Assembly (NCBI GenBank): GCA_040143965.1
Contig: JASJQH010006903.1
Location: 1-45,088, forward strand
Direction: 5' to 3'
DNA length: 45,088 nucleotides
Source: Basidiobolus ranarum
Taxonomy: Eukaryota > Basidiobolomycota > Basidiobolomycetes > Basidiobolales
The notes under the pieces are model-generated. The model was not told the DNA's origin. It made no database searches and saw only the letters and a program-made list of their open reading frames with translations. The translations under genes and the position numbers were made by a program. Of the stretch, positions 10,978 through 22,206 are shown in pieces (position 1 is the stretch's first letter; every line of letters begins with the position of its first letter).

Positions 10978-13900
10978 ATGGCTAAACCACGACGTTTCTC
11001 TTTTGACTCACCTTTGGTGGAGTCAAGCGTCGCACCAGGAAAGGTTGACATCACCCCTAGATTATTTCCGGTCTCTAAACGAAACCACTTCAGAAGTCAA
11101 CCTGAAAGAGAGGACGTTACAAATTTATTCAAATATCAACGTATATCGGTAACACCAAGTTCACTAGACGAAGATAGTTTCGATATTTCGGAGATTGAAT
11201 CTTCTATGAAACCGTTCCCTTCAAGTGAAACAGTAAATTTAAAAGTAGAGAAAAAGAATACTCGTTCATTTAGTGGAAAATCAAAGTTACTAAATATCGA
11301 ACAAACTACTCGTAACCATGGTATGTAGTGGATCTTTTGGATGAGAAAGAAGAATACCTTCCTAACTTTATATACCTGTTATGTTTTTGTTAGACTTTAG
11401 CATACCGGAGTCCAATGATTCTGCAGAAAATAAGGACATTATTCAGCAAACTGTTATGAATTCGATTTCGTCCTTTGAAAATGATACCATTGAACCTACT
11501 TATCAACCTCTATCGGGGACCAATCGAGGATTTCCTACCAGACTTTTCAACCACTCGGGTAAAGCTAGAGGATTTAAATCGAACCTTTTGTGTGGTTAAA
11601 TTTAACTTTAATATTGAATGTTAGGGTCTGGAACTCCGGTGATGGAAAAGTTTCAACGTGGCTCATTTGAGAGTATATCAGATACTATGTCAGATCAATC
11701 ACTCATTCATTCCACTCCCAAGAACGCCAGCTTAGAACTCATTCCTGATTCTCACTCTGAACCAAAAAGAAAACAAGAGAGATCCATGGAAATGACCCCT
11801 CCTTCGAACAATAACTCATTAACTCCTTCTAGAGAAGATGGAGTGATCGTTTCAGAAACACCCGAGTCTGTAGCTTCACCTAATAACTCTGAACTGTCTC
11901 CATGCCCAAATAGATTGATTTGTCAGGATACAATCGCCCCTTCACCAGCAAACCTATCCAAAAATGAAATAGCTTCTTTGGAATGGGATGTATCTAGAGA
12001 AACCGGAATTTCAAATCGAATCAAGTTGAAGGGAACTAAGCAAGCAATCATTAATCCTAGCATGTCTCCTAGCCAGATAGTCACTAACACATGTATGAAA
12101 AAGTTCATCTTCAATGGAGACCAAACGACAGTCACCCAAAAAAAACCAACTCCATCACGACTCCTGCGTAAACTTTACCGAAAAAGTGGTGGTAGAGAGC
12201 TATTTAGAAGCGAGCTGAAACATCGGTTCAATATACATACATTAAAGGGGAAGAAAGCCGGTAATACAAGAAATCCTTCAAAACTCAATGAGTCTGATAT
12301 CGACCAGCAAGTCACTTTCAATCCCCCTAAAGCCACTCAACCTATCTTTTCATCGGAAAATATTTCAGAAAAAGCAGTAGAGCAGGTCAACACAAAACAG
12401 GAATTTCAAGAGCCTCACCTTTCAAATAAACCTTGGATAGACTCTACCAATTTGAAGGAAGATAACCAATCCACCCTCCAATTGGAGGAAAGTAATTCAA
12501 AAGAGGCAGAGGAACAGATGGAATATCAGGTTGAACTTCAATATACCATATCTCAAGATCCAGACACCTCTATTTCGGAATTGGCCGAAGAGCATTCTAC
12601 AAGCAGAGAACAAGATACTAATAGAACGCCTCTGAAAAACATTCTTGTCGGTTCGGATAATCCAAGTATCGATTTTGAATCGAAGAGCTCTCAACAAAAC
12701 GATAACTCTCAACGTAGTCAAGTTAACGACAGAAAACTCGCTTCTCAGATTACGATCGAGATTCAACCCGATGCATCTCCTCTTCATGGCAGTGACAAAG
12801 ATAAAACTGACTCTAATAACCAGCCCATTTTAGAGCTGGTTAGAAACCAGACTGATCATCGTGAACCATCAATCAATAGAAAATCGCCTAATACGACCAC
12901 ATCTACGCTTAAACTCACCGAGATTCCTATACCAATTCTACCCAACCCGCCACAGAAATTCAAGGGTAAACTGCCCAATTCTCTTGGTAACAGTGCTTCT
13001 GATCTCGGCAAGGAATGCTCCATCCAGGATTTTTCATTCGAATCATCCTCTATCTCATCAGCCGATCATATCATTGATTTCGTAGCTCCTTCGTCCGTAC
13101 TGGTGGATCATGAAATGGAAAAGAATGAGATGGGCTCTGTTCATGCATCTGCGTTAGTGGAAAGTACCATGTCTACACCTGCAAGCCATCTTAATAATTC
13201 TAATAAAGATGCGCCTAATGTGCCAAGCGGGGAGTTCACCGAAAGCTCTTTTGAAAATGATACATCTTCCGCATCTTGGCTAGACACAAAGGATTACCCC
13301 AAGGAGTCTTCAGGGCGTCAATCGGTTAACTCTCTTCCGCCAAAATCTAGTCAGAGCTCTAAGAATGCATCACGAGAACTCGGTGTGGTGTACGTCAAAG
13401 CCCCATCTTCCAATCCATCGGTTGAAATAGTCTGCAGCAGCCAAGGTGGTAAAGGTAGTCCGCTTGTTAGTAAAGTCCAAGATTCTGAACAAAGTGAGTT
13501 TAAAAAACCACTATCTCCATTAAAATCCCACCAAATGACCTCGATCAGTAGTACACCCAACAATAATTGCGAAATTCTTGGGAAGGATATTGTCCCTGAC
13601 TCTTGTGAAGATATAAACCACGAATCGATTAAGATGCTATTACCAGTAGATCGGCAAATAGGGAAAACTTCTAGTAAAAGATCTAGAGAAAACGAAGAGA
13701 ACACTAATAGACCTTGCAAGAAAGGAAAATCAGAAGATACTAAAAGACGTCTAGTAAAAATGGACTTAAATACATCCATTACTTTGCAAGAGGATAGGTG
13801 TTTGAAAGCTACTGTTCATGAAGCTTTGTATAGTTCATGCCCTTCCAATTCAAAGCGTAGCACCAAAAGAATGGCACTAATCACCCCCTCCCCAACTCAG

Positions 13901-15858
13901 GTTCCCATAACAGATATCAAAACCAAGTACAAGTCAGTGTGTGATGACTCCCTTGTCACTCCACCATCATCAACAACATCGAGTATAACTCAACCTAATG
14001 ATGGTTCCAATGAAAAGGCGATTCCCTCTAAACGCACCACACGGCACACTCAACTATGCCATCAGTGCAAAGGGCCATGCACAAATGGGTCACAAACATT
14101 ATGTGATAGTTGCGAGACAGTGAATTCAATCCCCAGAATCAAGTCCGCCAAAACCGAAAGTAAAAAAGGGAATAGAAAGGACAAAGAACCCTTGATTAAA
14201 TCATCCTCATCACCCGAGGGGAGGACCGGCTCTTACCCTGTTAGTTATCAAGTTGATAATCGTGTCTGGGCCAAGTGGGACGGTGACTCCCATTTCTACT
14301 CCGCTACAATAGTAGCAGAGGCTGACACCTCGAAATACATGGTGAAATTTGATGACGGTGATGAGGGGATTTGTGAAATAGCATGTCTTCGCCCGTTGGT
14401 ACTGCTAAAGGATACTTCAATCTTTGCGGTGCGAACTAAGAGGCATATGTTTGAAGCGAAAGTGATATCATCTGCGACTGAACTAGTAGAAGAATACGAA
14501 GTAGAGTTTGTTGATCAATCTCATGAGAAGCGTTTGATTCAAACCAAAGACATCATCATGAACGATCACATGCTAACCTTACTTGATCAAAATGTGATTC
14601 ATTGGGAGAGATTCCATAGCTTCATGAACAATCATGCGGTAGAAAAAGAGAGTGGAAGCGTCGACTCAGAAGTGACAGAGAATGGTAAAGCATCTTTGAA
14701 TAGACTTTAGTGTATTTATATTATATTTGTATACATCTCTAACAGTAACTCGATGTTTCTTTTAGGTATTTTCAAGGGTCTCGGATTTTTAATTACCAAC
14801 ATACGTACCAATAACAGTGAAGAGAGAAAATGTGGAGGTGATGAAGCCATTGAAGGTACTTTCTTCATACTTTTCTTATGGGATATTTAGTTCATTCACT
14901 CAACTGCTCCTCTTAGGGAGATTTATGGATGATTTTGACAGGAACAAGATTGTCTCTATAATCAAACACCACGAGGGAATCGTTATTTCGGACTTTTCTG
15001 ATATCTATAATGGCCGTGAAAGGATTCCGTTCAAATCTGCGAGTGATATTAAAGACATTTTCGTGATCGCCAGTAGCTCTAAAAGAACCAAAAAATACCT
15101 CATGGCTTTGGCCTTAGGGATACCACGCGTTTCCAGTGTTTGGGTGGCTGAATGTGCTCGACAGGTGAGAAAAATATTCAAAATATATCGCAGAAACAAG
15201 TGAGACTAATTCCTTACTATTCCTTCCCTTCTCTTCCCTTCACTTTTATAATCATAGAAACAACTGCTGAACTACCAGAGTTATCAACTCTGTAATGGTT
15301 GGTCAAGAGAGTTAAACGCATTCGCGTCAAGTGTACCCACAGGCCATAGCGACGGATTGTTTAAGCAATTGACTTTGTATATCAATGGAAGTAACACTTT
15401 CAGAGTAAGTTATTTCCTTGGCATGCGACCCCCTACATAACCATCCCACACACACTGAACTGCTCACTAATCATTCCCCATTCTACTTCTAGTCTGATTG
15501 GGAATCTACCCTCGAAGCAGGTGGTGCAACAATTTTATCCAAGAAATGTCTAACGAATCATTCAGTGAATTTGGCGAAACCGATTCTATGTGATTACGTG
15601 ATCAATGAGAAAGCACCGAGTAGTAAATTCTTAGAAACAGTTAGACGTCGTCTTCGTTGTCAGAATTATTCGAATATCACTGCCAGCGGAACCAGGACTC
15701 AAACTCGTACTACTTCAATCACCATATCTAATGAAGTGGATCAAGATATTTATCCGAAATTAATTTCCGCTGAATGGGCAGTACAATGTTTAATTAATCA
15801 AAGATTGACCGATTGGAATCGACATGAAGCTTATACGAAATGGGAAAAAGAGAAATAG
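10978..15858 (+). CDS. Rad9/Crb2/53BP1-type DNA damage checkpoint mediator
   Basis: Adaptor that links damaged chromatin and upstream kinases to checkpoint effector kinases. Exons 10978-11320, 11394-11594, 11625-14684, 14766-14855, 14917-15164, 15258-15404, 15493-15858 join in frame to 1484 aa. Residues 1 to about 990 are Ser/Thr-rich and disordered, with many SQ/TQ and SP/TP sites that ATM/ATR- and CDK-type kinases could phosphorylate. A Cys cluster lies at 993-1011 (C-x2-C-x3-C-x7-C-x2-C). A tandem Tudor module follows at about 1052-1170 (VWAKWDGDSHFYSATIV, YMVKFDDGDEG), the methyl-histone-binding unit of this family. Tandem BRCTs end the protein: first at about 1200-1312 (FKGLGFLITNI, then IPRVSSVWVAECAR), second at about 1330-1480 (GATILSKKCL, ISAEWAVQCLI). 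Seven-exon reconstruction is consistent at every phase. Architecture, not identity, gives the name; length is nearest budding-yeast Rad9 and 53BP1. Confidence 0.9.
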
Positions 15859-16230
15859 TAGAGTTGAGATGGGATGGGATAGAGGGGAGGAGAGGAGGGT
15901 TGGTTGATTCTTCACATTGTTTCGTTTAATGTGATTTGGCCGTTATCTGTCCTGAGCTAGCAAGTATATATATGTATTTCTCAATTTTGTTGTATATAAA
16001 AATCATTCGTTCATGAAAATTTATTGATCTATATACTATACAGTTGTGCCTTCATTCAAAAGGAAGAGGAAAAAACTGGATAGGTTGAGTTTAGGGTGTT
16101 GGGTTTGGGCCTGGGTATTGGTATTGGTAAGGGTATGGTATGGGTATGGGTATGGGTATGGGAATAAAATAACCAAATATAGGTTGAGAAGAGATTAAAA
16201 AGAGGAGACAAACTAGTATTCACTCATTGA
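15859..16230. other. Convergent intergenic region with G-rich repeat
   Basis: The 3' ends of the checkpoint mediator (+) and the EPT1-like gene (-) face each other across 372 bp. The gap contains a G-rich tract at 16081-16162 and AT-rich poly(A)-like sequence on either side. Confidence 0.6.
16106..16162 (+). repeat. (GGGTAT)n / GGTATT tract, G-quadruplex candidate
   Basis: Degenerate GGTATT units pass into four perfect GGGTAT-type units at 16142-16162, with four GGG runs separated by TAT loops. That fits the standard G4 pattern (four G-runs, loops of 1-7 nt). The unit is telomere-like but not TTAGGG, and the position is internal, between two convergent genes. On transcripts of the upstream + strand gene it would lie in or just past the 3'UTR. 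Confidence 0.7.
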
Positions 16231-17914
16231 TTAATCGATCTTCTTTGGATGTTTGATTCTAAGACACCAAATATCAAAATAAGCACAAACATCATTAATA
16301 ACCGATATAGCGAAGTGACCATAAGCTATAATAGAATAAGTAAGAGCCAAAAGAATGTAAGTAAATTCATATTCTAGTGAAAATATTGGAGACCTATCAA
16401 AAAAAGAAGGATTAGTTGAAAGAGAATTTAGAATCCTCATCATATTCATGACCCATATTTACCGTTGGAAATAGGCAGGTAGTGAAGCGTTAAGTGTACC
16501 AAAAATCAAGGGAATAAATATCCGATGGAAATATGGGAATGGTGCTTTGGTAACATGGGCAAGTATGATACGACCAACCATATATCCAAATGAGCATCCA
16601 CAATAAACCAAAAATGGTGTCGAATGTTCAGTAACAATATTGGGGGATGCATTGAGCCAAATATATACCAGTCCAACACTAGCAATAAATGGTAATAGAC
16701 CAGATAGTGCTTTCATGGGAGATTCGTTCTTTTTCTTCGAAGATTTAATCACAGTGACAATGCTAAATGAATGAAAGGAATTAATGATGGTTGCTTTCAC
16801 TTCTATCGTAGTTCAAATCATTTACCTGTTGAAAATGTTCGCACTAATAATGATAATTGAAAGCCAATTGAAAAATTCATTCATAGGTGAATCTGGTACC
16901 CATGTCAATGAACCTGGAGCAATACCAAGAATATGTCGCATGGATAATTTCCAAAAGGCAGAACCACCATCTAATTGAAATTTGCTTTAAAATAGGAAGT
17001 TATGAAGGCATTTATCTATTTTCAACTTACCCACAAATCCAGTCAGAATAAATAATAAAACAAGCATCACAATCCCCTCCACTGGTCCACTGAAATATCC
17101 AAGATAGAGTGTTCCAGTATGGTACTCTTCCCAAGTGGAAAGATAAAAGTTACTGGTCGCTATATTTTCATACAATATTAGATAATTATAAAGTTTTAAG
17201 TATTCTTTTAAAATGGTTAATTACAAGCAAGGAAAACGACCAATGTCCACCAGGATTGGCCAATACCTAAAACTGAAGCTGAGATAATAGTTCCCAACTA
17301 TCGAGGGAGATAAAACGGTGAGTAGTTGGGCTTGAGTAAATTATCTGCTTCATAGTAACTTACGGCAGTATTAAGAGCATCACAACCTAATAAAGAAAAT
17401 TTTAAGTATGTTGATAACATCTCACCAGGTGAAAATATTTACCGTGGTCAAACATCTCTCCTAAAGGACCAGAGGTACCCGTGCGACGAGCTTGTTTACC
17501 ATCAATAGCATCAAGAGAGGCATAAACCCAAAGACCGAGGGCGTAACTTGAAATTGGTTTAGTACAGGTACCCTGAGAATATGGGAAATAACAAATGACT
17601 CACGTTAAGTACACCCAACTAGGCACAGGTTCACTCAACGTAGGATCCAATAGCATAACAGTGACAAAATTCGCGACCACGCATAGGAAACCAAGGAGAG
17701 TAATAAGGTTTGGTCTAAAGAATATAAATTAGACCCTTTTCTACAAAGGAAGATGAAATAAAAGAAAGATAACTTACGCCATCCACATTGGAAAGAGTTT
17801 TACTAGACCCGTCCAATAAGGTTGTAACACATATTTGGATAGAAGAGACTTATCGATACCGCTGTATTGATATTTAGACAAGTTATTAAGATACTCCTTC
17901 TTTATGTAAGGCAT
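16231..17914 (-). CDS. CDP-choline/ethanolamine phosphotransferase (EPT1/CPT1)
   Basis: Final step of the Kennedy pathway: moves phosphocholine or phosphoethanolamine from its CDP form to diacylglycerol in ER/Golgi membranes. Nine exons: 17914-17778, 17714-17604, 17546-17443, 17386-17364, 17297-17225, 17159-17031, 16970-16826, 16762-16463, 16393-16231, joining in frame to 394 aa, the usual family length. The CDP-alcohol motif DG-x2-AR-x8-G-x3-D-x3-D is complete (D98 to D120), and D120 sits in the 23-nt exon 4. The conserved block [20 protein letters not shown] follows, then several membrane helices. The intron before exon 3 carries the branch sequence TACTAAAC. Divergent from kexin. Choline versus ethanolamine preference cannot be read from the sequence. 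Confidence 0.94.
17364..17386 (-). other. 23-nt microexon of the EPT1/CPT1 gene
   Basis: Flanked by TTCTTTATTAG acceptor and GTAAGT donor. It encodes the tail of FDHG and CDALNTA, including the last Asp (D120) of the CDP-alcohol phosphotransferase motif. Its length is not a multiple of three, so skipping would shift the frame and remove the catalytic residue. Confidence 0.85.
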
Positions 17915-18464
17915 TTTAAAAGGGCCGAGTAGTAACTCAAGAACTTTGGGTTTAGAGGATTAGTATGGTTACAGCAGGCGTTAGTCTTCGGGCAAGATCC
18001 CACATAGCTTTGAGATCCGTATTAAAAATCCCCCCGTTTCCTCTTTCAGGCAATTTTTTTATTTTGTGTCAGGTACAAGTTATTGGCATGTGAGAATCAA
18101 TATTCGATCATTTTCCCGGTTAACTAGGAATGAATTTTGCTATCCTATCATAAAACCGGGTCTTAATGTTTTCAGAGTATCACCACTACATACTGCAGTT
18201 AATAGATTCCATGTTGATTTGTGTATTTTTCTGTGCATTAGAAAGTCATCACTAATGCTAGTGTCAGTTTTACCATTGCTTCTGCCATTACTCTTGAAAT
18301 ATAGTTAGACTCGAAGTGAAGGACAAACAAACCCATCCACTAATGATGTAGTTTGTGGCACGTGGTCATTGCTTCAGAAGCTGGGGACACAGATGAATAA
18401 AATAGGTTACTGTTCAGAAAACCTCCCTAAACTATTTTTTCAAATCGTGAATGAACTCTACATT
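17915..18464. other. Divergent promoter, EPT1-like / kexin
   Basis: About 550 bp between two start codons. An open frame at 18066-18308 begins only at GTG and has no homology I recognise. In-frame ATG 18393 lies upstream of the chosen kexin start. Confidence 0.45.
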
Positions 18465-21013
18465 ATGGGACATTCATTGTATTCACTAACTCTTTATTCG
18501 GTATTAGCATTCCTTTCACCAGTGTTTGGAAGTAGCCATGTCAGACAAAATCACCAAGAACATCACTACTACGCGATACAATCAACCTCACCAACCGAGG
18601 TGGCAAATTTATTGCATCTGACTCATCTTGGCCAAATTGGGGAACTTGATAATTATCATCTGTTCTCTTGTCCAAAAATGGCTAGTGAAAGTGATCCTGT
18701 TAACGAACATATTAGCATGTTACAAGAACATCGTATGGCAGGACGTCTGGAAAAACGTTCTTTAACAGCATTGAATAGCATCTATTCTTTAGAAAAACAG
18801 ATCCCTCGTCTTCGAAACAAAAGAGGCCCCCTTCCTCCTCCTTTGATATCTACACAACCAGATTCCCAAGAATATCCTAATGCCACCACTGTGGCCAAGA
18901 CTTTGAACTTAGAAGACCCGGGCTTTTATAACCAGTGGTTCCTGGTAACTTTTTTCCATAGAACTGTTGACTAATCACTTGAAGCTAACCTACATGATTT
19001 AGCATAATGACGCTATTCCAAGGAATGATATCAACGTGACTGGTGTGTGGGCACAGGGTATCACAGGTAAAGGTGTAGTGGTAGCTATCTTGGATGACGG
19101 GTTGGATATGGATAATCAGGACTTGACAAACAACTATGTTAGCTTCTTGTTATTTTGAATTGTTCATCATTACCATTGGAGACTAACAAGAACTTACTAG
19201 TTTGCTGAAGGCTCGTTTGATTTCAATGATCATGTTAGTCAACCAAAACCCAGATTGTCAGATGATTACCATGGTACACGATGCGCTGGTGAAATAGCAG
19301 CCGCGAAGAATGATCTGTGTGGGATTGGAGTAGCGTATGAGGCTCAAGTAGCTGGTATACACCGTTCTTTGGAGCTAAACTTTATCCTTGGTTAATTCAT
19401 TACATTCAATCTCCTTAGGAATACGAATTTTGTCAGCAGAAATCACGGACACTGACGAAGCATTGGCCATTAATTATCAGTACCAGAAGAATCACGTATA
19501 CTCTTGCAGCTGGGGTCCGCCAGATGACGGAAAATCAATGGATGGACCAAGTGGCGTCATCTTATACGCTTTGATGAATGGTATTCAGAAAGGACGGGGT
19601 GGGAAAGGAAGTATTTATGTTTTTGCGTCAGGGAATGGAGGCTCCAATGATGACAACTGCAACTTTGATGGGTATACCAACAGTATCTATACAGTTACCA
19701 TTGGTGCTATCGATCGTACAAACTCTCACCCATTTTATTCGGAAATTTGTGCGGCACAATTAGCAGTTTCCTATAGTAGTGGTCAAGGAAGCTTTATAGT
19801 ATGTATTCCCTGCTTAAGAAAGTCAATTCATTGAAATCCGCTTTCACAGTTTTTACTAAGATATCCATTGATAGTACACTACAGATGTTGGTCAGAAAAG
19901 TTGCACAAGTGCTCACGGAGGAACATCAGCAGCAGCACCGCTGGCCGCCGGAATGGTCGCTCTTGCATTATCCATTAGGTACGTAATACACTGTATCGCT
20001 GCCATATCTTCGTATATTCATGAGTTTCATTCAATTCCCTTTATGAAATAGGCCAGATTTGCATTGGCGAGATATTCAACATCTATGTGTTCGAGCTGCC
20101 GTCCCAATATCACTCGAAGATAAAGACTGGAAGCCCACTGCAGTTGGCAGATTGTTCAATCATAAATTTGGTTACGGAAAGTTAGACGCTTACCAGTTAG
20201 TGGAGGCAGCGAAAACTCATCAACTAGTAGGGCCGCAAATTCGTATGGAAACTCCAGTCCAAGTTGTGGAAAAGACGATTCCCCAAGACTCGACCGGAAT
20301 CAATAGCACCATAGTAATCACTGATTCGGAGATCAGCAAATATGAACTTAATTTTCTAGAACATATTACTGTTCAAGTAAATATTGCCCATGAAAGGCGG
20401 GGGGATTTAGAGGTCTACCTCATTTCACCAAACCAGGTTGTCTCCCAATTAGCAGCACGCCGTAGACGAGATGAAAGTACAAGGGGCATAACGGATTGGA
20501 CATTCATGTCTGTAAAGCATTGGCAAGTACCTGTTTCCTGTATAAACATTTAATGAAGAAAATCCTAAGTTTACGTACATTATCTTTAGGGATGAATCAC
20601 CTGTGGGCAACTGGACTCTGCAAGTCATAGATCGTATACACCCTCAAAAGGGTGGGACTTTTCTGAATTGGTCAATCATTATGTTTGGTATCAAATCGAA
20701 TCCAAATCTCGTTGTGAGGTCTAAAGCAACTCAGGCGACACCTACTGGCCATTCTAGCAAAAAGACACAAGCGGATGCTCAAGAGCAGCTTACCCTAACA
20801 ATCTCTGAAGAATCTAGTATAGATTCCAGTTGGTATCTTGCACTCAGTATATTCGCGGTCATGGGGGTTCTGACAATAGGATATTTTGTTGCTCGAAACT
20901 ATCGAGGGAAAAATCTATACCGTGTGATTGCCATTGAAAATCACGAGGAGAACTCTAGCCCTGAGCCTCAGTTCATAAACGAAAGCACTGACCCGCTGTT
21001 AGAAGAAAGTTAA
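18465..21013 (+). CDS. KEX2: Kexin-type proprotein convertase (subtilisin S8B)
   Basis: Late-Golgi membrane protease that cuts secretory precursors after Lys-Arg or Arg-Arg. Exons 18465-18944, 19003-19137, 19201-19354, 19419-19798, 19875-19978, 20052-20522, 20590-21013 give 715 aa in frame. Order: signal peptide (1-22), pro-region ending at a KR pair (K119-R120), subtilisin domain with D191 (ILDDGLD), H229 (YHGTRCAG), N329 (ASGNGG) and S401 (GGTSAAAP), P/homoB domain (about 430-600, ending near [10 protein letters not shown]), a linker and one membrane helix ([20 protein letters not shown]), then a short acidic cytosolic tail. The intron after exon 6 must be GC-AG (GCAAGT...TTTAG) to restore [13 protein letters not shown] 18465 is preferred because it starts directly at a signal peptide; 18393 in the same frame would bury it. 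Confidence 0.93.
20523..20589 (+). other. Non-canonical GC-AG intron in kexin
   Basis: The donor reads TG|GCAAGT and the acceptor CTTTAG. This is the only junction that keeps the frame and rebuilds the convertase motif WDESPVGNW; use of the nearby GT (20527) runs into a stop. Confidence 0.8.
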
Positions 21014-21137
21014 AGGTAAATATATCCCTGCATCGATTACCCTTAGGCACCTTTTTGATGAGTAGCGCATATTCCTACATTCTACATGCTGCATTCATGA
21101 TGATATATTCGATCTCAAATAGATCTGGTGATGTGCC

Positions 21138-21143
21138 TTTATT
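21138..21143 (-). terminator. Poly(A) signal AATAAA of the seven-helix gene
   Basis: Minus-strand AATAAA lies 56 nt after the stop of the 21199-22206 gene, within the 185-bp convergent gap to kexin. Confidence 0.4.
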
Positions 21144-21198
21144 GTGTATAAATGCTTATTATATAAATATACAGTCCATGCTAATATATATATTGGGC

Positions 21199-22206
21199 CT
21201 ACTCCATGGGTGATGTTAGTTTCACTTGAGATTGTGATTGTGAGTCATCCATTTCGTTAGATCCGTCTTCCTCGAGGTTAGAGAGCTCGATTGATTGCTT
21301 ATTCTCGTTATGAAGGTTAACCACGAAAGATCCCGGATGCTTAGTAATAAGAGAGTTCTGATTGTTGGTAGATTCTTCAGAATAGTTAAAATGTTGAAAT
21401 CCCATCCTGGAGACCAAACCCTCATATAGCAATTTAGAAAAAATGCACCCTATCGTGGATAGAATATATAAGTATCTGACAATGCAACCTACTGTATCAT
21501 TGGAGTACTTACAGTAGAACGTCATAGATATCACGGCGAAATATCCCTGCCAAAGATTATTCGCTAGCACACTAATCAAACCCAAGAATTGGAAGAGGGA
21601 CGCGACAGTAAAGAATCCCATTCCATCTTTTCTAACTACCTGTCCTATCCGCAATTTAAGGTCCTGCGCTTTCCTTGAACACCATTTGGCAAAATAGTAT
21701 AGGCAGAAAGCCAGAATAGTCATGTCTACCAGGCCTGTGATCTGAATGTAGATTTGTGGTAAATTCAGTTGGCACAGAGGATCACTACGGATGCCCAAGG
21801 ATATTAGAGTGGGCGCCAAAAGAGCAATCTTAATTAAACTCAAGATGCCCCCTGCCAGAACAATTAACTTGGACTTATTGTGAAGTGCATAGGCTTTCAG
21901 GATTAATATCCAGCTTACGGCGGCAGAGGAAAGGTAATAAAAGATGACATTAAGATAGGAGCCTAGTAAACAATCTTGGTCTAGCATGAAGGAATGAAGA
22001 ACGTTACTGAGCGTAGCTACAAGCCCCATGGTTGATTGAAGTAAACAGACCGTATGGCTAAAATTAAGTTTTTGGCGCACCAGTAGTAAAGAGTTATAGG
22101 AAGTGCTCCAGAAAACAATAAGCGATATAGAGTTCACTACCAAGTGGACGTTCGTTTGGTAAAACAACTCGCGCTCTGCTGCATAAGCTGGTGAGGATTC
22201 AGCCAT
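21199..22206 (-). CDS. Orphan seven-transmembrane protein (GPCR-like)
   Basis: I do not recognise a named family. Unspliced, the frame gives 335 aa; removing a 63-nt in-frame GTAAGT...ATAG intron (21512-21450) gives 314 aa. Hydrophobic segments: about 20-42, 52-75, 83-106, 112-136, 147-172, 196-218 and, after splicing, about 222-246 (GYFAVISMTFYWCIFSKLLY). Spliced, the layout is a short outside N-terminus, seven helices and a ~60-residue polar tail rich in Ser, Asn and acidic residues, as in fungal GPCRs; unspliced it would have an eighth segment. No DRY, NPxxY, rhodopsin Lys or pheromone-receptor signature is seen. It may be a lineage-specific receptor. Start ATG at 22204-22206; kexin converges on its 3' end. 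Confidence 0.7.
   Translation of the reverse strand: MAESSPAYAAERELFYQTNVHLVVNSISLIVFWSTSYNSLLLVRQKLNFSHTVCLLQSTMGLVATLSNVLHSFMLDQDCLLGSYLNVIFYYLSSAAVSWILILKAYALHNKSKLIVLAGGILSLIKIALLAPTLISLGIRSDPLCQLNLPQIYIQITGLVDMTILAFCLYYFAKWCSRKAQDLKLRIGQVVRKDGMGFFTVASLFQFLGLISVLANNLWQGYFAVISMTFYCKYSNDTVGCIVRYLYILSTIGCIFSKLLYEGLVSRMGFQHFNYSEESTNNQNSLITKHPGSFVVNLHNENKQSIELSNLEEDGSNEMDDSQSQSQVKLTSPME

Noticed and set aside
13351-13779. 142-codon open frame on the minus strand
   Set aside because: Antisense to the long Ser-rich exon of the checkpoint mediator; biased codon content of that exon explains it.
16081-16162. True telomere or chromosome end
   Set aside because: Genes continue on both sides and the tract is short; treated as an internal G-rich repeat.
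18066-18308. Open frame before kexin
   Set aside because: GTG start, no domain, and it lies in a divergent promoter.
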